The translations under genes were made by a program, and so were the position numbers. A DNA stretch of 16,319 nt from DAOMOD01 sp964526035 (GTDB lineage: Bacteria; Pseudomonadota; Gammaproteobacteria; Xanthomonadales; BPKI01), in contig CAZGKE010000070.1 in NCBI GenBank assembly GCA_964526035.1, forward strand, positions 1-16,319, written 5' to 3'. The notes beneath the pieces are model-generated. The model was not told where the DNA came from. It did no database searches and was given only the letters and a program-made list of their open reading frames with translations. Positions 1-6,553 of the stretch are shown here, piece after piece; position 1 is the first letter of the stretch, and the number at the start of each line of letters is the position of its first letter.

Positions 1-50
1 TCGGGGCTGAAGACCAAGCGAGTTCGGTAAGGTAATTGCGGAACACCACA

Positions 51-776
51 CTAGCCAGCAGTCGTGCGCAGCACTTGCACGATGACGGCGAGAATCGTGG
101 TCACCATCAGCAGCAGCCACATCAGGATGAAGGCCCACACTGCCGCGCCGAGCGCAGTGCCGATGCCTGTGTTGCGGTCGGCGAAATATCCCTTGCAGGT
201 CCATGCCAGGTAGATGAAGGGCCATACCACTGCCAGCAGGCCGGCGATCGCCGCAGCGCTGTCCTGCAGCTGCGTTGGGGCCAGGACCAGGATCAGCAGT
301 GCCTGCAACAGGCAAACCTGCGCCAGCACGAACGCCGCAAGCACGATCGCCTCGACCAGGTTGATCCCGTGGCGGCGATAGGCCAGGCGCACGGCCAGTG
401 CGACCGCCGGCACCCAGACCAGCAGCAGGATGAGGTCGAAACGCGCGAACACGGCGGCGATGGCAGCGGCGCGGGCGGCATCGGCGCCCGAGCCCTGCGC
501 GCCCAGCTCGACGCCCGACAGGAAGCTGCGGTCAACGCCGAGCGCGTGCAGCAGCAGCGCCGCCAGCGCGACCGCCACGATCAGATAGCGCAAGGGACGG
601 GTCAGGCGGTCGTCACGCCACTCGACGTAGCGACGCACCGCCCAGCCCGGGCGGCGCACCAACTGCCAGAAGGTCCAGGGGAAGCCACGCTCGAGGCTGA
701 ACACCTCGTCGCCGACGCTGGCCAGGAACGCAGTCAGCGTCAGCCGCGGCGGTCGGGTTTCCGCGTCGCGGCTCAC
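51..776 (-). CDS. DUF3667-like multi-pass membrane protein of unknown function
   Basis: This encodes an inner-membrane protein of about 241 residues. After a soluble start (residues 1-60) there are about five hydrophobic segments, roughly at residues 62-82, 112-132, 140-165, 172-192 and 205-232. The stretch before the first helix has the pattern RGF...RRPG...Y...RP (residues 30-61), which I recognise as the DUF3667 core. The N-terminal Cys-rich zinc ribbon common in that family is absent. The start is uncertain: an ATG at 860 would overlap the upstream gene by 74 nt, so the GTG at 776 (or the adjacent TTG at 779), about 10 nt after the upstream stop, is preferred although no good Shine-Dalgarno is visible. 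It follows the DUF6159 gene and is probably cotranscribed with it. The biochemical role is unknown. Confidence 0.7.
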   Translation of the reverse strand: MSRDAETRPPRLTLTAFLASVGDEVFSLERGFPWTFWQLVRRPGWAVRRYVEWRDDRLTRPLRYLIVAVALAALLLHALGVDRSFLSGVELGAQGSGADAARAAAIAAVFARFDLILLLVWVPAVALAVRLAYRRHGINLVEAIVLAAFVLAQVCLLQALLILVLAPTQLQDSAAAIAGLLAVVWPFIYLAWTCKGYFADRNTGIGTALGAAVWAFILMWLLLMVTTILAVIVQVLRTTAG

Positions 777-786
777 CAAACGCAGC

Positions 787-1635
787 TCAGGCCTTGATGC
801 GGAAGGCGTTGGCCAGGGTGTCGGCGTCGAATCCGCCGCCAGCTTCGCCTTCGGACGCATAGCGGTACAGCGCGGCGCTGTAGATGCCCTGCAGTGCGGC
901 CTGGATCAGCGCCATCAGCACCAGGGCCAACAGCAGCAGCGCGCCGAGCGTGGCCATCAGGACACCCGAGCCGCTGGCCGCGGCAGCCATCATGATCGCC
1001 ATCCCGCCGAGGATCAGCGCCGCCCACATCAGACCGAACACCAGCGCGATGCCGACGTTGCCTATCAGGTTTTCACCCCAGGAACGCTTGAGCAGCGCGG
1101 CGCTCTCCTTCACCGCTTCAATCGGACCGACATCGCGGCTGACCAGTACCGGCACCGTCAGGAAGGTCGCCAAGGTCCACGCCACGCCCACCATGGCAAT
1201 CACGATGCGCCCGATGAAGCCCAGTCGCTCTTCAAGCATGCGCAGCAGCAGCCCCACGGTGGCGGCGATCAGCGCATAGCCGAAGATCACGCCGATGCGT
1301 GAAAAGGCGATCCGCAATCCGTCGCCGACCGTGGGATCGCCGCCGCGCAGACGGATCAACGCGGCGCCAACCAGCGCCGAATTGAAGAAGAAGATCACGA
1401 AATACTGCACCACGTAGAAGACGAACATCCAAGCGTAGAACGCCGCGCCGGGATCCTCTTCGGCGCCGATGCGCTCGGCCCAGCCGAGCGCGAACACCGG
1501 GGTGACGAAGCTCGCCACCACCAGCAGGGCGGCGACCGTGGACATCAGCGGGAACAGCAGCAGTTCCTTGTCGCTCTTGAGTACCGACGCGCTGGCCTTG
1601 ACCAGCGACCAGCTCCGCGCGAATTTCCCGGCCAT
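787..1635 (-). CDS. DUF6159-like integral membrane protein
   Basis: This encodes a 282-residue inner-membrane protein with about six hydrophobic helices. The first is near residues 25-50 and the last two cover about 205-262. The segment KESAALLKRSWGENLIGN, in the second half and just before a helix, resembles the conserved motif I associate with DUF6159 proteins. The frame stays open upstream to a TTG at 1806 across the intergenic palindrome, but the ATG at 1635 is chosen because AAGGGGAG lies five to seven bases before it and the protein then begins with a family-like amphipathic stretch. It is the first gene after the 222-nt gap and is followed by the DUF3667-like gene about 10 nt on. Membrane location is clear; the function is unknown. 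Confidence 0.8.
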   Translation of the reverse strand: MAGKFARSWSLVKASASVLKSDKELLLFPLMSTVAALLVVASFVTPVFALGWAERIGAEEDPGAAFYAWMFVFYVVQYFVIFFFNSALVGAALIRLRGGDPTVGDGLRIAFSRIGVIFGYALIAATVGLLLRMLEERLGFIGRIVIAMVGVAWTLATFLTVPVLVSRDVGPIEAVKESAALLKRSWGENLIGNVGIALVFGLMWAALILGGMAIMMAAAASGSGVLMATLGALLLLALVLMALIQAALQGIYSAALYRYASEGEAGGGFDADTLANAFRIKA

Positions 1636-1642
1636 GACATCG

Positions 1643-1650
1643 CTCCCCTT
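1643..1650 (-). promoter_or_regulatory. Ribosome binding site that fixes the DUF6159 gene start
   Basis: On the minus strand AAGGGGAG precedes ATG 1635 by seven bases. This supports the internal ATG over the 57-codon longer frame that begins at a TTG within the palindrome. Confidence 0.65.
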
Positions 1651-1675
1651 GATCGGTCGAAGCCGCGATTTTAGC

Positions 1676-1834
1676 CCGGACTCTTCATGAATGCGCTCGC
1701 GCCCTTGCTTGATCTTTGTCCGCACGAGGAATTTTCCTCCCTCGGAAATACCCTCGAGTATTCCGCTCGGTCGGAAAATCCCTTGTGCGAACAAATCTCT
1801 ACGCAATCATCGCGGCGATTCATGAGGAGTCCGG
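1676..1834. repeat. 159-nt imperfect palindrome between the exonuclease and DUF6159 genes
   Basis: Two arms are symmetric about position 1755. The outer arms (1676-1692 and 1818-1834) match at 16 of 17 bases: CCGGACTCTTCATGAAT against CCGGACTCCTCATGAAT on the opposite strand. The middle arms (1715-1737 and 1773-1795) match at 20 of 23 with no gap, and all four mismatches in these arms are transitions. An apical stem, CGGAAATAC (1743-1751) with GTATTCCG (1758-1765), has one bulged A and a six-base loop. The 22-nt spacers between the outer and middle arms do not pair but are equal in length. Positions 1711-1800 are about 50% G+C by hand count, clearly below the flanking genes. It could be a small non-coding insertion (MITE-like) or a structured intercistronic RNA. 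No target-site duplication and no terminal U-run were seen. Confidence 0.8.
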
Positions 1835-1857
1835 ACCAGGCAGTCACCGGGCAAACG

Positions 1858-2535
1858 TCACGCGCAGCTGAGGTCGCGCAGTCGAACCCGGGTCGCGCCG
1901 CCCATCTGCTCGATCTGCGCCAGCAGGAGCTCGGCGCAGGCCAGGGCATCGGCAAGCGCGCTGTGGCTGCTGTGCGCCGGCAGTCCGCGGCGTTTGCGGC
2001 AGGCGTCCAGGGTAAGGTCGCCCTCGCCGATGCGCTGGCCCTCGAGCTCCATGAGCTGGCGCTCCTGCGCCATGGTGTCGACGAATCGGTGCGGCATGCG
2101 CGCACCGCCCATGCTCGTCAGCAAGGCATCGAGGAAACCCCTTTCGATGGCGGCTGCATGCGCGACGATGACGCGTCCGGCCAGCTCCGGCAGCAGCTGC
2201 GCAAGCAGCGCGGACGCATCCTCGGCATGATCCAGATCGCTGTCGACCAGGCCGTGGATGGTGGCGCTCTGGCCGACACCTGATTCGCTGTCGAGACTGA
2301 CTCGTACTTCACGCGCGCTGGAGAGAATGATGCGGTCAGCGCGAATCAGCAGCCAGCCTGCAGCGATCAGATGATCGCGCGACCAGTCGAGGCCGGTGGT
2401 CTCGAAATCGAGCGCGATCATTTCCAGCGCTGCCAGCGGCGCGCGCGTTGCTGGCAGCGGCTGCTCCAGCGACTCGAGCTGCACGGCCAGGCGACTGCGG
2501 CGGCGTGCCCATGCAAGGCGCAGGCGTTCCAGCAT
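1858..2535 (-). CDS. DEDDh-type 3'-5' exonuclease (DnaQ/RNase T fold)
   Basis: This encodes a cytoplasmic exonuclease of 225 residues. Exo I is LDFETTGLD, with metal ligands D43 and E45. Exo II is VAHAAAIERGFLD at about 124-136, where the usual Asp (compare HNAxFD in DnaQ) is Glu131. Exo III is HSALADAL, with H191 and D196, which makes it the DEDDh subclass. A basic helix (residues 1-20) precedes the catalytic domain. No BRCT, UvrC or clamp-binding domain is visible, so it is not obviously the replicative epsilon subunit. The ATG shares its A with the TGA of the upstream DUF294 gene (TGATG), which indicates translational coupling. This exonuclease/DUF294 pairing is known in other proteobacteria such as Pseudomonas. 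The substrate (DNA, RNA or small nucleotides) cannot be told from sequence. Confidence 0.88.
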   Translation of the reverse strand: MLERLRLAWARRRSRLAVQLESLEQPLPATRAPLAALEMIALDFETTGLDWSRDHLIAAGWLLIRADRIILSSAREVRVSLDSESGVGQSATIHGLVDSDLDHAEDASALLAQLLPELAGRVIVAHAAAIERGFLDALLTSMGGARMPHRFVDTMAQERQLMELEGQRIGEGDLTLDACRKRRGLPAHSSHSALADALACAELLLAQIEQMGGATRVRLRDLSCA

Positions 2536-4400
2536 CAGACCACCGCGAAGTCGGCGGCCAGGCCCTTCTGCGCCTCGCGAATCACCAGGAAGGCGTCGCG
2601 CAGGGCGGCTCGCCCGGCGTGTTCTATGGACCGGGGATCGAGGTGGTTATGCAGCTCGCCCTGGCCGCTGCGCACCTGCTCGGCGTGCAGCCGGACGCGC
2701 AGGCCGGCCAGAAGACGGTGAGCGCCGGCCAGCCGATCGGCATCGCGGCGACTCAGACGTCCGGCGTCGACCAGGGCCGCGAGGCGCGCCGGCGTGGCGG
2801 GCGTGGTGATGCCGGCGGCCAGGGCGCGCACCCTGACCAGATCAGTCAGCGGCAGCAATCCGCTGCCCTTGATGTCGAGCGTCTCGCGATGTTCTCCCTT
2901 TCCTTCCAGCACGAACTGGCGGAAGAACCCCAGCGGCACGTCGTACTCGGCCGCATGCCTGGCCAGTGTCGAAAGGAAGATGCCCTTGTCGTGACCGGCC
3001 ACGCTCTCGCCGAGTGCATCGACCATGGCGCGCCCGAGCGCGACGTCGCCGTACACCGCCCGCATGTCGAAGAAGATGCCGACGCGCAGGATGCCCTCGG
3101 GGTCGGGTTTGGCGATCCAGTCGCGGAAGCGCTGGCGCCAACGCGACAGCGGCTGGCGCAGGTCCGCATTGCTGGCCATGATGTTGCCGGGGCAGTACGG
3201 ATAGCCGCAGGCATCGAGTGCGTCGCAGACCAACTCGGCAAGCCTGGCGAAATACGCCTCTGCCTCCGGGGGCGCATCGTCGGCATAGACCAGACCGTTG
3301 TCCTGGTCGGTCTTGAGACTCTGCTCGGCGCGCGCCTGCGAACCGAAGGCAAGCCAGGCGTAGGGCGCCGGTGGCGTACCGAGCTCGCGCTCGGCGAGCG
3401 CAATCAGCCGCCGCACCACGGCATCGGAAATGGTGGTCAGCACCTGCGGCACCTGCTCCGCGCGCAGGCCGGAAGCCACCAGCAGCTCGAACAGGCGCGG
3501 TACGCGCGCGCAGACCTTGATCACGCCCTCACGATCGTCCTGCTTCTGCAGCTGCGCGGCGAGATACAGCGGATGCTGGGTCTGCAGGCTCATCAGGTCG
3601 CGGGTGGTGACCATGCCGACCACGCGACCGTCCCGAGTGAGCGGCAGGTGGTGGATGCCGCGCCCGGCCATGGCAAGGATCGCTTCAACCACGGGACTGG
3701 CTGCATCCAGACTGATCGGATCGGGCGTCATGATGTCGCGCACGGGATCCAGCGGATCGCGTGACTTCGCCAGCACGCGGTTGCGCAGATCGCGGTCGGT
3801 GACGATGCCCTCGACCGCGCCGTCGCTGCCGACCAGCAGCGACGAGATGCCGTGCTCTGACATGCGTCGCGCCGCCTCGGCAATGCTGGTCTCCGCGGTC
3901 ACCACCACCGGCGCGCGACGAGCCAGCTCGCCCAGCGGCGTCATGAACAGGGTCTCTCCCTGGCGCTGGCCCTCGACTTCGTGCTGCATTGCGGCGCTCA
4001 AGCGCTCCTCCAGGGTGCGCAGGTAGAAGCGCTCGAATTCCGGTGCTTCTGCACGCAGGCGGTCGAACGCGGGCTTGGGGAGCAGCCAGATCAGGCCATC
4101 CTCGATCAGGCGGATGCGGTAACGGGCCGGGTTGCCGGTGAGCAGCGACTGCAGGCCGAAAGTCTCGCCTTCGCCGTAGCGCCCGACCAGGGTGCCTGCG
4201 GCGTCATGGGCCTCGACCGCACCGCGACGCAGTATCGGCAGCGACTGGCTGTAGTCGCCGATCTGCAGCAGCACGCTGTCGCGCCGACGGTAGATGGTTT
4301 CAATGGCTGCGACCGCCCTGCGGCGCAGCAGCGGATCAAGCAGGTCGAACGGCGGCGTGACCGCGAGGTAGCCCTCGACGTCGGGCAGCGCGGCCGTCAA
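2535..4400 (-). CDS. Cyclic-nucleotide-binding/CBS-pair/DUF294 nucleotidyltransferase
   Basis: This is a 621-residue cytoplasmic protein with four parts. Residues 10-130 form a cNMP-binding-like beta barrel. Residues 155-275 form two CBS repeats, each ending in a T-D/T-R-D-L signature (T201-D202-R203-D204 and T265-T266-R267-D268). Residues 300-440 hold the DUF294 nucleotidyltransferase core, with GSQARAEQ at 353-360 and TDQDN at 364-368, which supply the Gly-Ser and acidic residues of the polymerase-beta fold. Residues 480-615 match the DUF294 C-terminal helical domain. In the cNMP phosphate cassette the usual Gly-Glu reads G82-L83, though R93 is kept, so cAMP binding is doubtful. The start is a TTG embedded in the stop of the cyclase gene (TTGA), with GAGCGGA upstream. 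It resembles the GlnD/GlnE-like regulatory nucleotidyltransferases; the target is unknown. Confidence 0.9.
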   Translation of the reverse strand: MTAALPDVEGYLAVTPPFDLLDPLLRRRAVAAIETIYRRRDSVLLQIGDYSQSLPILRRGAVEAHDAAGTLVGRYGEGETFGLQSLLTGNPARYRIRLIEDGLIWLLPKPAFDRLRAEAPEFERFYLRTLEERLSAAMQHEVEGQRQGETLFMTPLGELARRAPVVVTAETSIAEAARRMSEHGISSLLVGSDGAVEGIVTDRDLRNRVLAKSRDPLDPVRDIMTPDPISLDAASPVVEAILAMAGRGIHHLPLTRDGRVVGMVTTRDLMSLQTQHPLYLAAQLQKQDDREGVIKVCARVPRLFELLVASGLRAEQVPQVLTTISDAVVRRLIALAERELGTPPAPYAWLAFGSQARAEQSLKTDQDNGLVYADDAPPEAEAYFARLAELVCDALDACGYPYCPGNIMASNADLRQPLSRWRQRFRDWIAKPDPEGILRVGIFFDMRAVYGDVALGRAMVDALGESVAGHDKGIFLSTLARHAAEYDVPLGFFRQFVLEGKGEHRETLDIKGSGLLPLTDLVRVRALAAGITTPATPARLAALVDAGRLSRRDADRLAGAHRLLAGLRVRLHAEQVRSGQGELHNHLDPRSIEHAGRAALRDAFLVIREAQKGLAADFAVV

Positions 4401-5293
4401 CGTCCGCTCGGTCTGGGCTCGACGCGATCACGGCCGCCGCTCTTGGCGCGATAAAGCTGGTGGTCGGCGGCGCGCATCAGATCGCTGTAAGTCACCAGTC
4501 CGCTGCCCCACTCGGCAATACCGACGCTGACGGTAACGCCCTGCGTTTCACCCTCGATTTCCACACGCTGTCTTGCGACATCCTGGCGCAGCGTTTCCGC
4601 GACCGCGAAGGCCTGGTCGAAATCGGCCCCGGGCAGCACCAGGGCGAACTCTTCGCCGCCGATGCGCGCCCCCCAGCTGCCCTGCTCGAGATGATCGCGA
4701 ATCACTTCCGCGACCTGCTTCAGGACCACGTCGCCCGCCTGATGCCCATAGCGGTCATTGACGGCCTTGAACAGATCGATATCGAGGATCATCAGGCAGA
4801 ACGGTCGTTGTTCGTGCGTGGCGCGCTGCAGTTCCTTCTCCAGCAGGTCCTGGAACTGTCGCCGATTGGCCAGCTCGGTCAGCGCGTCGACCGTGGCCAG
4901 TTGATGAAGCTCTTCGTGATAGCGCGCCTCGACGCTGCCTTCAGCGACGAACTTGAGGATGGTTTCACCTACCGTGATGAGATCGCCATCCTGCAGGATG
5001 GCCTCCACCACCGGCTGCTGATTGACGTAGGTGCGGTTGGTGGACCCCATGTCGCGTACCCGGAACAGGCCGTCGTCGAACCAGATCCGGCAGTGCTGGC
5101 GCGACACGCTGCGGTGCGGGATCTGGAATCCGGCCTCGGGCGCACGCCCGATCACCACCCCGCTCTCCTCGAGCGCTACGCGTCTGCCCAACGGATCACC
5201 ATGAATGACAACCAGCGCGGCACCATCCGCCGCGTTGCGCCCCGGTCCAGGCGAATGGATGGTGCGCTGGGTGTTGGTTTCGGGCTCACTCAT
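4397..5293 (-). CDS. FHA-GGDEF diguanylate cyclase
   Basis: This 298-residue soluble protein should make cyclic di-GMP from two GTP. Residues 27-115 are a forkhead-associated phosphothreonine-binding domain, with G49-R50, S64-R65-Q66-H67 and GSTNRTYVN at 83-91 (N-R replaces the usual N-G). A short linker leads to the GGDEF domain at about 125-295: metal and substrate residues D171, N179 and D180, active-site GGEEF at 212-216, and a closing YRAKSGGRDRV. The residues five before GGEEF are EQGS, not RxxD, so the allosteric inhibitory I-site is missing. The FHA domain implies control by a Ser/Thr kinase, but none is encoded here. The ATG follows the upstream stop by 15 nt, without a strong Shine-Dalgarno. 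Its stop overlaps the next start. Confidence 0.93.
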   Translation of the reverse strand: MSEPETNTQRTIHSPGPGRNAADGAALVVIHGDPLGRRVALEESGVVIGRAPEAGFQIPHRSVSRQHCRIWFDDGLFRVRDMGSTNRTYVNQQPVVEAILQDGDLITVGETILKFVAEGSVEARYHEELHQLATVDALTELANRRQFQDLLEKELQRATHEQRPFCLMILDIDLFKAVNDRYGHQAGDVVLKQVAEVIRDHLEQGSWGARIGGEEFALVLPGADFDQAFAVAETLRQDVARQRVEIEGETQGVTVSVGIAEWGSGLVTYSDLMRAADHQLYRAKSGGRDRVEPRPSGR

Positions 5294-5308
5294 GGCGGGC
5301 GCGTCGTA

Positions 5309-6490
5309 TCAACGCTCGATGCGCAATCCAATGGTGAACATGTAGTGGTCGAGCTGGCTGTTGGCGAACATGTGGTCGACCTCGACGAAGCCCGACACGC
5401 CGCCGGCGAACACCGCACTGAGGCCCAGCGCCACCTGACCATAGCTGCGCTCGCCACGGTCGCGCTGGAAGCGGATGGCGGTGGCCGAGGCGTCGCCATC
5501 GAAGCTGACGGCTACGTCGCGGTCGTCATCCTTCATTTCATTGATCCAGTCGAGCCGCAGGTAGGGCACGACCACGCCGCTGGCAGTCGAGGCCGTGTAT
5601 GAGAGATCGAATCCCAGGTTGAGCGTGTGCGAAGTGCGCGTGCTGCGATCGCGGCGCAGCGCCAGCCCGGCCCCGCCCGTCTCGCTGAAGGCATCGATCC
5701 GGGTGCGCGAATAGTCCGTGCCGAGCCGCAATCCGCGACCGAAGGCGCCGCCGCTGAAGTCCCACTGCACGCTGGCGCCGGCCATGCCCTGGCTGCCGCC
5801 CGGACGCGCACTGGCGATGGCGTCCACCGAGGTGCTGGTCTCCTCCGGCGTTCCCGCATTCAGAATCAGGGCGTAGCGCACCTGACGCCGCAGATCGAGA
5901 TCGAGGTCGCCCCATCCGGCATAGATCTGCCCGCCCATGCGTCCTTCGGATTGCCAGTCGAGGAATCCGGTGAGCGCACGTACACGGCTGTCGGAGCGCC
6001 CGCTGTCGCCATCGAATCGGCGGTCGGTGTCGAGCTGCGAAAGCACGGCACCGAGCACGGTGCGTTCCGACAGTCGGTAGTCGAGCCCCAGTCCGATACG
6101 CCCCACGTCGCCCTCGAAGCCGGCATCAAACGCGCTCGCCGAGCGCTCGGTGTTGCCGAAGCCGGCGAAGAAGAACCAGCCGAGTCTGCCTTCGCCATCG
6201 CGATACAGGGTCTCGTCCAGCGACGACGAGCTGCGTTCGCCGGCATTGCCGGTCTGCGCCGGCAGCTGGCCGAGATTGTTGCCCAGAGCGGCGTCGGAAC
6301 GTCGATCGCCTGAGCCGGGACCGGCGTTGAGTATGTCCTGGCAGCGCTGGAAGAAAGCACTGCCCGGCTGTGCGCCCGCGCACACCGCGACCCAGGCGGC
6401 GTCCAGCGCGGCATCCGGCGTCTGCGCCTGACTCGGCGCGGCGGCGCAAACCAGGACCAGCAGAATCAGCGGCCTCACCATCTTGAACAT
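5309..6490 (-). CDS. Autotransporter-type outer-membrane beta-barrel protein with a short N-terminal domain
   Basis: This 393-residue exported protein begins with a Sec signal peptide (MFKMVRPLILLVLVCAAAPSQA, likely cut before Q23). Cys15 is not in a good lipobox. Residues 23-100 are a small soluble region with two Cys (C37, C50) and the segment DILNAGPGSGDRRSDAALGN at 52-71. From about 103 to the end, alternating polar/hydrophobic strands with Gly and aromatic residues form a barrel of about 290 residues, the size of a 12-strand autotransporter beta-domain, ending FTIGLRIER. The ATG at 6490 is chosen because GAGGGGGA precedes it by seven bases and it starts the signal peptide; the frame is open further upstream. 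It lies 63 nt after tamB. No large passenger is present. The surface function is unknown. Confidence 0.82.
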   Translation of the reverse strand: MFKMVRPLILLVLVCAAAPSQAQTPDAALDAAWVAVCAGAQPGSAFFQRCQDILNAGPGSGDRRSDAALGNNLGQLPAQTGNAGERSSSSLDETLYRDGEGRLGWFFFAGFGNTERSASAFDAGFEGDVGRIGLGLDYRLSERTVLGAVLSQLDTDRRFDGDSGRSDSRVRALTGFLDWQSEGRMGGQIYAGWGDLDLDLRRQVRYALILNAGTPEETSTSVDAIASARPGGSQGMAGASVQWDFSGGAFGRGLRLGTDYSRTRIDAFSETGGAGLALRRDRSTRTSHTLNLGFDLSYTASTASGVVVPYLRLDWINEMKDDDRDVAVSFDGDASATAIRFQRDRGERSYGQVALGLSAVFAGGVSGFVEVDHMFANSQLDHYMFTIGLRIER

Positions 6491-6497
6491 TGCAGAA

Positions 6498-6505
6498 TCC
6501 CCCTC
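6498..6505 (-). promoter_or_regulatory. Ribosome binding site of the autotransporter-type gene
   Basis: GAGGGGGA on the minus strand lies seven bases before ATG 6490. It selects this start over the frame that continues back into the tamB stop region, and over a second ATG at 6481. Confidence 0.65.
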
Positions 6506-6553
6506 GACACCCGCTCCTCGCGGACCGCGAAAGTCTACCCGATCGCGGCCCAT

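Noticed and set aside
1..50. The left edge, examined for a terminator or gene start
   Set aside because: No stem with a T-run and no coding signal in this 50-nt stretch.
36..797. A 253-codon plus-strand frame opposite the DUF3667-like gene
   Set aside because: Low-complexity Gln/His/Arg/Asp composition; the opposite strand gives a coherent membrane protein.
777..860. A longer start (ATG 860) for the DUF3667-like protein
   Set aside because: It would overlap the upstream gene by 74 nt, has no Shine-Dalgarno, and adds a Pro/Ser/Thr-rich stretch not expected for the family.
1636..1806. An N-terminal extension of the DUF6159 gene through the palindrome, from a TTG at 1806
   Set aside because: The frame is open, but the extension is a chance translation of the repeat. 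A good Shine-Dalgarno and ATG at 1635 fit the family start.
6491..6553. A small hairpin (TCGCGG/CCGCGA) between tamB and the barrel gene
   Set aside because: The stem has almost no loop and no T-run, and the gap holds a good ribosome binding site, so a terminator is not supported.
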